This document shows positions 1 to 5,005 of a stretch of 6,505 bases of DNA, one piece after another. Within the stretch, counting starts at the first letter, position 1. Each line of letters starts with the position of its first letter. The notes beneath the pieces are model-generated. The model saw only the letters and a list, made by a program, of their open reading frames with translations. It had not been told where the DNA came from and did not search any database. Source of the stretch: Eubacteriales Family XIII. Incertae Sedis bacterium (GTDB taxonomy: Bacteria; Bacillota; Clostridia; Peptostreptococcales; Anaerovoracaceae); assembly GCA_031289235.1 (NCBI GenBank), contig JAITPU010000088.1, positions 1-6,505 on the forward strand, in the 5' to 3' direction. Position numbers and translations under genes: made by a program.

Positions 1-1151
1 GACGACGGCCCTTTGTTCAGGAGGCTGAGAGGCGGAAAAGCGTAGCGGAAATTTTTGCGCGCGCCCGCGGCGGGCGGCTCTTTCGCGGATGTTTTCGCAC
101 CGTGGCCGGCTTCCGCGCCGGACGACGATTCGGGAGCGTCTTCATACGCCGGAGCGGACACGGCGATTTCTTCAGCTTCCTTAAATACGTCAAACAAGTC
201 CGGCGCTTCCGGATCTTCCTGAAAACCCTCCGCGTTTTTTTCAAAAAGACTGTCGTCGTTCATGTAATCAAGTATCCGCGTCCGCCGTTCGGCAATCGTG
301 CGCTTTCGCGCATTCGCCTCAAAGATGTCGTATCCGCCGTACGCGTCCCCTGTTTCGGAATATTTCCCCTTCTTTTCACTCCCCCCGCCCTTCCGGCGCT
401 TCTTCCCCGGCTCGGACGCCGGCTTTGCGCCGCCCGCGGCAAGACCGGGATTTCCGTACACACCGCCCATTCCCCCGTTTCCTTCCGGTTCAAACACGCC
501 GTCAGCCTCCGCGAGCAGCCTTTTCTCTTCGCGCCTTGTTTTCCACGCGTCGAAAAACTGGGATAAGGGAGTGTTGATCACGAGTAGCAGGGAAATGCAG
601 ATCAGAACCGTGCAAAAGATATAAAGACCGACTTTGCCGAGAAGACTGACAAAGGCCATCGCCGTGAGAGCGCCTAAAAATCCGCCGCTATTTCCCTTTA
701 CGCCATCGCCAAACAGTCCCGATATCGTGTCAAACGAAAATGATATCGAAGCCGGATCTATAAAACCGGCGGCGTTTATGACGGTAATCATGAGAAAAAT
801 CAGCAACAGAAACACGGCCGAACGCCCGCCGGCGCGGACAGTTTTTTTCGCGAAAACGAGTATTCCGTAAAAAATCATACAATAAGGCAGCAGGTAAGCA
901 GTCGCGCCAAAGATTCCCGTCATCACGGTCTTTATGACGGCGCCTAACTGTCCTGCCGCGGGAGTCTGAAGCGCAACGGCAAAAAAGACGCCGACGGCGA
1001 CGACGACTATAGCCCAGATTTCGTCTTTGAGACGGCCGGAAGCCGCGGGCTTTTCGTCAAATTTTTTCGGCTGCTCGTCCGACGCCGGACTTTTCGCCGT
1101 CCGCGCGCGTCTTCCTCTGCCGCCCGCCGTGGTTTTATTCTTTACGGCCAT
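1..1151 (-). CDS. ftsK: FtsK/SpoIIIE-family DNA translocase, N-terminal part (truncated by window edge)
   Basis: Membrane-anchored motor that pumps chromosomal DNA through the closing septum. Only the first 383 codons are present; the ATPase motor and the DNA-reading gamma domain lie beyond base 1. The frame is open from the ATG at 1149-1151 to the edge. The start is supported by GGAGGT at 1160-1165, 8 nt upstream. A basic N-terminus (to about residue 40) is followed by hydrophobic segments near residues 45-63, 78-101, 111-130 and 160-193, matching the multi-pass N-domain of Gram-positive FtsK/SpoIIIE. A Gly/Lys/Glu-rich linker of about 175 residues follows. It ends in YAFPPLSLLNKG (370-381), the Y-x-x-P-P-x-x-L-L motif that opens the conserved motor region in this family; this motif is the main basis for the name. 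It lies downstream of uppP on the same strand. Whether it is the vegetative (FtsK/SftA-like) or sporulation (SpoIIIE) paralogue cannot be told from this part. Confidence 0.92.
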   Translation of the reverse strand, partial: MAVKNKTTAGGRGRRARTAKSPASDEQPKKFDEKPAASGRLKDEIWAIVVVAVGVFFAVALQTPAAGQLGAVIKTVMTGIFGATAYLLPYCMIFYGILVFAKKTVRAGGRSAVFLLLIFLMITVINAAGFIDPASISFSFDTISGLFGDGVKGNSGGFLGALTAMAFVSLLGKVGLYIFCTVLICISLLLVINTPLSQFFDAWKTRREEKRLLAEADGVFEPEGNGGMGGVYGNPGLAAGGAKPASEPGKKRRKGGGSEKKGKYSETGDAYGGYDIFEANARKRTIAERRTRILDYMNDDSLFEKNAEGFQEDPEAPDLFDVFKEAEEIAVSAPAYEDAPESSSGAEAGHGAKTSAKEPPAAGARKNFRYAFPPLSLLNKGPS

Positions 1152-1216
1152 CGGGATTTACCTCCGAACGCGTTCATGAACCATAACGCATTACGACCAA
1201 TTATCGCGATAATGGA
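1152..1216 (-). promoter_or_regulatory. uppP-ftsK spacer with three palindromes and the ftsK ribosome binding site
   Basis: This 65-base spacer holds a perfect 14-base palindrome, ATTATCGCGATAAT (1200-1213), three bases past the uppP stop. It also holds two overlapping perfect 10-base palindromes, GAACGCGTTC (1166-1175) and GTTCATGAAC (1172-1181), directly upstream of the ftsK GGAGGT (1160-1165). As RNA these would have almost no loop, so protein binding to DNA is more likely than a hairpin. The GAAC/GTTC half-sites recall the Gram-positive LexA box, but that needs a 4-base spacer and here it is 2. I see no clear -35/-10 pair, so ftsK may be co-transcribed with uppP. An operator role is an inference. 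Confidence 0.4.
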
Positions 1217-2050
1217 TTATTTTAAAAGAGAATAAAGGATTACAGCCGCGCCGACAATCCATGTGTAAAATGAAAAATAACCCAGCTTTTTGTTTGAAAC
1301 CACGCGGATCATCGCCTTGATCGCGATGAAGCCCGTAAGGGCAGAAAGCGCGACGCCGACGATGACCGGCACGAGTAACTCGCCGTCTATCCCATCCCGG
1401 AACGCGTCCGGTGCTTCAAGCACGACAGCGCCTAAAACCGACGGGATGGAAATCAAAAACGCGAAGCGCACGGCCAATTCCCGCCGCAAACCGGAAAAAA
1501 GTCCGCCGACGATGGTAGAGCCGGATCTGGAAACGCCGGGGCACAGGGCCACCGACTGCAGCACGCCCACAAAAACCGCGTCGCGAAATTTCATTTCAGC
1601 GATATCTTTTTCCCCGCGGGCCAATTTGTCCGCGAACCAGAGAAGGCATCCCGTTATCAAAAGACCGGCGCCGACGGCGATTATCGCGCTGTAAAGCCCC
1701 GAAAACAATTTTTCAAAGAGAAGGCCGATTATGGCGGTGGGTATGGTGGCCACAATTATCATAAATCCCAGCCTTCTCGTCTCATTCGCGTTGATCAGAG
1801 GGCCTTTCCCGGTGCATATATCCCTGATTGTCGCGCAAAGCTCCAAGATCAGCGCGCCTATCTCCCGGTAGTACACGGCGAAGATCGAAAACAGCGTTCC
1901 TACGTGCAAAAGCGCGGCAAACGAGAGGACGCGCTCTCCGTCGATGCCGAAAAAATACTGCAAAAGCGCCAGATGGCCGGAACTGCTTATCGGCAGAAAC
2001 TCCGAAAACCCCTGCGCCAGACCCAGTATGACCGCTTCAAACAATGTCAT
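1217..2050 (-). CDS. uppP: Undecaprenyl-diphosphatase (UppP/BacA family)
   Basis: Integral membrane phosphatase that converts undecaprenyl pyrophosphate to undecaprenyl phosphate, the lipid carrier for peptidoglycan and other wall polymers; it also confers bacitracin tolerance. The 277-residue length is normal. Both signature motifs are present: QGFSEFLPISSSGH at 13-26 (Glu17 and His26 equivalent to catalytic residues) and PGVSRSGST at 171-179 (Ser/Arg phosphate-binding loop). The first motif has Gln13 where E. coli has Glu, as is common in Firmicutes. Hydrophobic segments run throughout, e.g. near 96-111, 121-140, 159-171, 196-212, 228-246 and 260-275. The frame extends 16 codons further to 2098, but that start has no ribosome binding site. 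The ATG at 2048-2050 has AGGGG (2060-2064) at 9 nt and aligns with the family N-terminus. Probably transcribed from the promoter at 2140-2168, and perhaps on into ftsK. Confidence 0.95.
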   Translation of the reverse strand: MTLFEAVILGLAQGFSEFLPISSSGHLALLQYFFGIDGERVLSFAALLHVGTLFSIFAVYYREIGALILELCATIRDICTGKGPLINANETRRLGFMIIVATIPTAIIGLLFEKLFSGLYSAIIAVGAGLLITGCLLWFADKLARGEKDIAEMKFRDAVFVGVLQSVALCPGVSRSGSTIVGGLFSGLRRELAVRFAFLISIPSVLGAVVLEAPDAFRDGIDGELLVPVIVGVALSALTGFIAIKAMIRVVSNKKLGYFSFYTWIVGAAVILYSLLK

Positions 2051-2103
2051 GATGCCGTTCCCCTGAACAATTTTGCTTATCGCGCCAATATTACGCAATT
2101 ATT

Positions 2104-2125
2104 AAAAAAAAACGAAATATTTCCG
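2104..2125 (-). other. Short hairpin followed by nine T in the uppP leader
   Basis: Read on the minus strand, CGGAAATATTTCG (2113-2125) can fold into a 5-bp stem with a 3-base loop and is followed at once by nine T (2104-2112). This resembles a weak intrinsic terminator just after the predicted uppP start site, so an attenuator is possible. The stem is short and AT-rich, so it may equally be chance in an AT-rich spacer. Confidence 0.25.
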
Positions 2126-2149
2126 AAATTCCAGTTTATAGTATATAAT
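2121..2149 (+). promoter_or_regulatory. Possible promoter for asd
   Basis: TATAAT at 2144-2149 is a perfect -10 box on the plus strand about 100 bases upstream of asd. The base run 17 upstream, TTCCGA (2121-2126), matches the -35 consensus at only 3 of 6 positions, and there is no TGn extension. The call rests mainly on the -10 box and on asd needing a promoter in this divergent spacer. If right, asd has a leader of nearly 100 nt. Confidence 0.35.
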
Positions 2150-2168
2150 AATATTGTTATAAAATCAA
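2140..2168 (-). promoter_or_regulatory. Predicted sigma-A promoter for uppP
   Basis: On the minus strand, TTGATT (2163-2168; 4 of 6 consensus bases) and TATACT (2140-2145; 5 of 6) are separated by exactly 17 bases. Transcription would start near 2133, giving a leader of about 83 nt before the uppP ATG at 2050. The box overlaps a plus-strand TATAAT at 2144-2149 that faces asd, so the two directions may compete for RNA polymerase. It lies in an AT-rich stretch, where chance matches are more common. Confidence 0.6.
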
Positions 2169-2252
2169 GAAAACGCGGAACGGGATGTTTTTGCGCGGAG
2201 ACGACTGTCTTTAAAGCAAATATTTCAGAAGTATTCAAAATGGAGACGTAAA

Positions 2253-3251
2253 ATGAAAAGAAAACCGAATCTCGCGATCGTGGGGGCGACCGGCCTCGTA
2301 GGCGGCGCTTTTTTGAAGGTTTTGGAAGAGCGGGATTTCCCCTTTGAGCGTTTGTATCTTATGGCGTCCGCAAAATCCGCGGGAAAGGCCGTGCGCTTCC
2401 GGGGCAAAGACTATATCGTGGAGGAACTGAGTGAAGCGTCATTCGACAAGCCCATAGACATCGCGCTTTTTTCCGCCGGCGGCAGCGTGAGTGAAAAATT
2501 CGCCCCTATAGCCGCGGCGAAAGGCGCGGTGGTCGTTGACAACAGCAGCGCGTGGAGGATGGACCCGGAGGTCCCTCTCGTCGTGCCTGAAGTAAACCCG
2601 GAAGCAATCGCTCTGCACAAGGGCATAATCGCAAATCCCAATTGCTCGACCATACAGGCTGTTGTCGCGCTCAAACCGCTGCACAGCCGCTACGGTCTCA
2701 AGCGGGTGGTTTACTCCACATATCAGGCGGTTTCCGGCTCGGGCCTGAAAGGCATCAGGGATCTGGAAGAAGGGCTGAAGGGCAACGATATTATGAAAGC
2801 TTATCCTCATCCCATAGCCGGCAACTGTCTGCCTCAGATCGACGTGTTCCTGGAAAATGGTTATACAAAAGAAGAGATGAAAATGGTAAACGAAACCCGC
2901 AAGATACTCGGAGACGACAGCATCGCGGTGACGGCGACGACCGTGCGGGTTCCCGTGTTCGATTCACACAGCGAGTCCATAAACGCGGAACTCGAAAGGC
3001 CGTTTGAGGTGGCGGACGTCAGAGCGCTTCTCTCGGAATCTCCGGGGATCGTCGTGGTAGATGACCCGGTGAAAAGCGAATATCCGCTTGCCAGAGCCGC
3101 CACGGGAAAAGACGAGGTGTTCATCGGCAGGATCCGCCGGGATTTCAGCGTCGAAAACGGCGTCAACCTGTGGGTCGTCGCCGACAATATCCGCAAAGGC
3201 GCCGCAACAAACGCCGTGCAGATCGCGGAAGAACTGCTGAAAAAGCTTTAG
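2253..3251 (+). CDS. asd: Aspartate-semialdehyde dehydrogenase
   Basis: Cytoplasmic enzyme that reduces L-aspartyl-4-phosphate to L-aspartate-4-semialdehyde with NADPH, the branch point to lysine/diaminopimelate, threonine, methionine and isoleucine. The 332-residue length fits the family. Visible features in order: Rossmann nucleotide-binding loop GATGLVG (11-17); NSS (97-99), typical of the phosphate/cofactor pocket; the active-site loop NPNCST with catalytic Cys131; YQAVSGSG (157-164); the substrate-binding helix KMVNETRKI (210-218); and RVPVFDSHSE (232-241) with Arg232 and the catalytic base His239. The C-terminal helix (DNIRKGAATNAVQIAE) is also typical. The ATG at 2253 has GGAGA (2242-2246) 6 nt upstream. 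It stands alone on the plus strand, divergent from uppP and convergent with rpmF, with no dapA or other pathway gene beside it in the window. All key residues are present. Confidence 0.97.
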   Translation: MKRKPNLAIVGATGLVGGAFLKVLEERDFPFERLYLMASAKSAGKAVRFRGKDYIVEELSEASFDKPIDIALFSAGGSVSEKFAPIAAAKGAVVVDNSSAWRMDPEVPLVVPEVNPEAIALHKGIIANPNCSTIQAVVALKPLHSRYGLKRVVYSTYQAVSGSGLKGIRDLEEGLKGNDIMKAYPHPIAGNCLPQIDVFLENGYTKEEMKMVNETRKILGDDSIAVTATTVRVPVFDSHSESINAELERPFEVADVRALLSESPGIVVVDDPVKSEYPLARAATGKDEVFIGRIRRDFSVENGVNLWVVADNIRKGAATNAVQIAEELLKKL

Positions 3252-3302
3252 CATACGGGCAGGCGGCAATGAGAGTCGAAAAGGCCGTTTAGGCTTTCCG
3301 TA

Positions 3303-3334
3303 AAGCGTAAAGGCGGAACGCCGCTTTTACGCTT
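3303..3334. terminator. Hairpin at the asd/rpmF convergent junction, possible bidirectional terminator
   Basis: A 14-bp stem (3303-3316 with 3321-3334, one G-T pair) closes an AACG tetraloop. It lies 51 bases past the asd stop and covers the last codons and stop of rpmF. Neither strand has a clear run of T after it, so intrinsic termination would be weak. A second, smaller hairpin with a bulge lies at about 3278-3300 (GGCC...GGC flanked by AAAA/TTT) and may help on the minus strand. The position between two convergent genes favours a termination role. Confidence 0.45.
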
Positions 3335-3509
3335 CCGACGCCACGATTTCCCTGCCGTCGTAATAATTGCAGTTGGGGCAGACTCTGTGAGGAAGTTTGG
3401 GTTCGTGGCATTTTGAGCATACGGAAAGGCCGGGGCTGTTTATCTTCATATTCGGCGCCCTCCTTTTATCGCGTTTTGATTTTGAGGTCCTTCTCTTTGG
3501 AACGGCCAT
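3327..3509 (-). CDS. rpmF: 50S ribosomal protein L32 (bL32), zinc-ribbon form
   Basis: Small protein of the large ribosomal subunit, 60 residues as usual. The N-terminus MAVPKRRTSKSKRDKRRA is the family signature and is strongly basic for rRNA binding. The central core carries CSKC (Cys31, Cys34) and CPNC (Cys44, Cys47), the four-cysteine zinc ribbon of the zinc-containing type rather than the Cys-less paralogue made under zinc starvation. The ATG at 3507-3509 has AAGG (3516-3519) at 6 nt. In many Firmicutes rpmF follows a DUF177/YceD gene and precedes plsX. Here the upstream neighbour is ackA across a 248-base non-coding gap, and downstream is the convergent asd. It probably uses the promoter at 3717-3745, giving a leader of about 200 nt. 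The 3' end lies in the hairpin shared with the asd junction. Confidence 0.97.
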   Translation of the reverse strand: MAVPKRRTSKSKRDKRRAPNMKINSPGLSVCSKCHEPKLPHRVCPNCNYYDGREIVASEA

Positions 3510-3711
3510 TTTACACCTTCGCTTTCTTCAGGATCTGTTCGGAAATAAGCCTGTTATATCAGTAAAGAAAACTCTGCGGTTACATTTCAGGGGTTTAATC
3601 AGGGATATTATCGCTTCATCAACTAAACATCAGAATAAAGACTGATGCAACTTTTATGTTTAGTTGGCGGCGCAATATTTAAACAATAGCCTCGACAGCA
3701 CAAAAATATCA
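3510..3711 (-). ncRNA. Candidate structured rpmF leader or small RNA
   Basis: This stretch has no convincing ORF on either strand; stops occur in all minus frames. It is AT-rich, about one third GC, unlike its neighbours. It follows a consensus promoter and ends at the rpmF ribosome binding site. Its main structure is an inverted repeat at 3620-3666. No family of leader RNA, riboswitch or 6S RNA is recognised. Whether it is a cis-acting leader, an independent RNA or decayed sequence cannot be decided by eye. Confidence 0.35.
3620..3666. repeat. Inverted repeat with 11-bp perfect arms and a nested 6-bp hairpin
   Basis: Arms CAACTAAACAT (3620-3630) and ATGTTTAGTTG (3656-3666) are perfect reverse complements. 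Inside, CATCAG (3628-3633) and CTGATG (3642-3647) form a second perfect stem with an 8-base loop. The two stems share the CAT at 3628-3630, so the innermost pairs of one exclude part of the other. No target-site duplication is seen at the edges, so a small transposable element is not supported. Confidence 0.6.
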
Positions 3712-3716
3712 ATTAT

Positions 3717-3745
3717 ATTATATATACAAAACAGCCGTTTGTCAA
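3717..3745 (-). promoter_or_regulatory. Perfect-consensus sigma-A promoter upstream of rpmF
   Basis: On the minus strand, TTGACA (3740-3745) and TATAAT (3717-3722) both match the vegetative consensus exactly, with the ideal 17-base spacer. Transcription would start near 3710, some 200 bases before the rpmF ATG. The -35 box is only 13 bases past the ackA stop codon, so rpmF can be expressed strongly without the ackA transcript. No other promoter in the window is as good. Confidence 0.85.
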
Positions 3746-3757
3746 GACGCGGACTCT

Positions 3758-4954
3758 TTATTTCGCCAAAGCGTAAGTGTCTCTCGCTATCATCAACTCC
3801 TCGTTCGTCGGGATCATCATGATCGTCACTCTGGAATCATCACGGCTGATGATTGTTTCCTTGCCTTTGACTTTATTCTTGATAAGGTCAAGTTTGATGC
3901 CCAGATTTCCCAGCTCGCTGCATATGATGTCGCGCATATTGATGTCGTTCTCGCCGATGCCCGCCGTAAACACGAGGGCGTCAACTCCGTTCATCTCCGC
4001 GATGTAAGCGCCTATGTAGAACCTCACCTTATGGGCAAAAACTTTTAACGCGAGGCCGGCTCTTTTATTCCCTTCCCCGACAGCGATTTCCAAATCTCTG
4101 AAATCGCTGCTGACGCCTGATATGCCCAAAACGCCTGACTCTTTATTCAGCTTATCGATCACATCCGACAGGGAAAGATTTTCCTTCTTGCTGATATAGG
4201 ATACGATGGCGGGATCCAGATCGCCGGAGCGCGTTCCCATGACGAGGCCCTCAAGCGGTGTGAATCCCATGGAAGTGTCGATGCATTTCCCCCTTTTGAT
4301 GGCTGAAACGCTGGCGCCGTTGCCTAAGTGGCAGGTGATTATTTTCATGTCGTTAAGGTTCACGCCCATGATGTCGGCGGCCCTTTCCGCGACATATTTG
4401 TGACTGGTGCCGTGAAAGCCGTATTTCCTGATGCCGTATTTCTGGTAATATCCGAACGGAATCGCGTAGATATAAGCTTCCGGCGGCATAGTCTGATGAA
4501 AAGCTGTATCGAACACCGCGACCATCGGCGTGTTTGGCATCAGTTCCACGCACGCGTGTATGCCGAGCAGATTAGGCGGATTGTGCAGGGGCGCGAGCTC
4601 TACGCAGTCTTCCAGAACCTTTATCACCTCCGCCGTGATCATCACAGAACCCGCGTAATTTTCACCGGCGTGAACCACTCGATGACCCACGGCGTTTATT
4701 TCGTTCATGCTCAAGACAACGCCGTGCTCTTCGTCGGTCAGCGCGCTGATAACATGGGATATGGCCTCCCTGTGGCTGTTCATAGGCGCAACGGATTTGA
4801 ATTTCTCGCTTAGGCCGGTCTTCTCATGGGTTATGCTGGAACCCTTATCGCCGATCCGCTCCACGAGTCCCTTCGCCAGCAGGTTTTCGTTGCTCATCTC
4901 AAGCAGCTGATATTTCAGCGATGAACTGCCGCAGTTGATTACCAATATTTTCAT
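3758..4954 (-). CDS. ackA: Acetate kinase
   Basis: Cytoplasmic enzyme that reversibly converts acetyl phosphate and ADP to acetate and ATP, the ATP-yielding last step of fermentative acetate formation. The 398 residues match the family. Visible landmarks: NCGSSSLKYQ (7-16) with Asn7; GHRVVHAGE (90-98) with Arg92; VFDTAFHQTMP (147-157) with Asp149; YGFHGTSHKYV (178-188) with His181; HLGNGAS (209-215); TRSGDLDP (241-248) with Arg242; AGIGEN (331-336); and PTNEEL (382-387) near the C-terminus. Catalytic residues all appear present; the only oddity is Ala96 where HRVVHGG is usual. The frame opens at a GTG at 4960, but that codon lies inside the ribosome binding site GGAGGTG (4958-4964). The ATG at 4952-4954 is the start, giving the standard MKILVINCGSSS. 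It sits 51 bases downstream of tmcAL on the same strand, probably in one operon. The phosphotransacetylase gene pta is not adjacent. Confidence 0.97.
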   Translation of the reverse strand: MKILVINCGSSSLKYQLLEMSNENLLAKGLVERIGDKGSSITHEKTGLSEKFKSVAPMNSHREAISHVISALTDEEHGVVLSMNEINAVGHRVVHAGENYAGSVMITAEVIKVLEDCVELAPLHNPPNLLGIHACVELMPNTPMVAVFDTAFHQTMPPEAYIYAIPFGYYQKYGIRKYGFHGTSHKYVAERAADIMGVNLNDMKIITCHLGNGASVSAIKRGKCIDTSMGFTPLEGLVMGTRSGDLDPAIVSYISKKENLSLSDVIDKLNKESGVLGISGVSSDFRDLEIAVGEGNKRAGLALKVFAHKVRFYIGAYIAEMNGVDALVFTAGIGENDINMRDIICSELGNLGIKLDLIKNKVKGKETIISRDDSRVTIMMIPTNEELMIARDTYALAK

Positions 4955-5005
4955 ACACACCTCCAGACGGATAGCAGAACGTTATTACGCGGCCCGGACT
5001 CGGGT

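Noticed and set aside
102..566. 154-codon plus-strand ORF
   Set aside because: It lies wholly antisense to the ftsK membrane domain and linker; its product is Arg/Pro/Phe-rich with no recognisable fold and no ribosome binding site. Shadow of a GC-rich gene.
1166..1175. LexA (SOS) box upstream of ftsK
   Set aside because: The Gram-positive LexA box has GAAC and GTTC separated by four bases; here the spacer is two.
2051..2098. Upstream extension of uppP by 16 codons to 2098
   Set aside because: No ribosome binding site before 2098 and the added residues are not part of the UppP family; the ATG at 2050 has AGGGG at 9 nt.
1904..2251. 115-codon plus-strand ORF across the uppP start and divergent spacer
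   Set aside because: First half is antisense to uppP and the rest covers the AT-rich promoter region; no family resemblance and it conflicts with the promoters.
3397..3645. 82-codon plus-strand ORF opposite rpmF and its leader
   Set aside because: Mostly antisense to the certain L32 gene, and hydrophobic only because it is the complement of a Lys/Arg-rich frame. No ribosome binding site.
3620..3666. MITE-type mobile element
   Set aside because: Only one copy in the window, no target-site duplication at the ends and arms of just 11 bp; a genome search would be needed.
4328..4813. 161-codon plus-strand ORF inside ackA
   Set aside because: Entirely antisense to acetate kinase; His/Arg/Val-rich complement of conserved codons with no domain.
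4955..4960. GTG start two codons upstream of the ackA ATG
   Set aside because: The GTG is inside the GGAGGTG ribosome binding site, leaving no room for initiation.
4993..5004. CCCG/CGGG hairpin between tmcAL and ackA as a terminator
   Set aside because: Stem of only 4 bp and no T run on the minus strand; the two genes are more likely co-transcribed.
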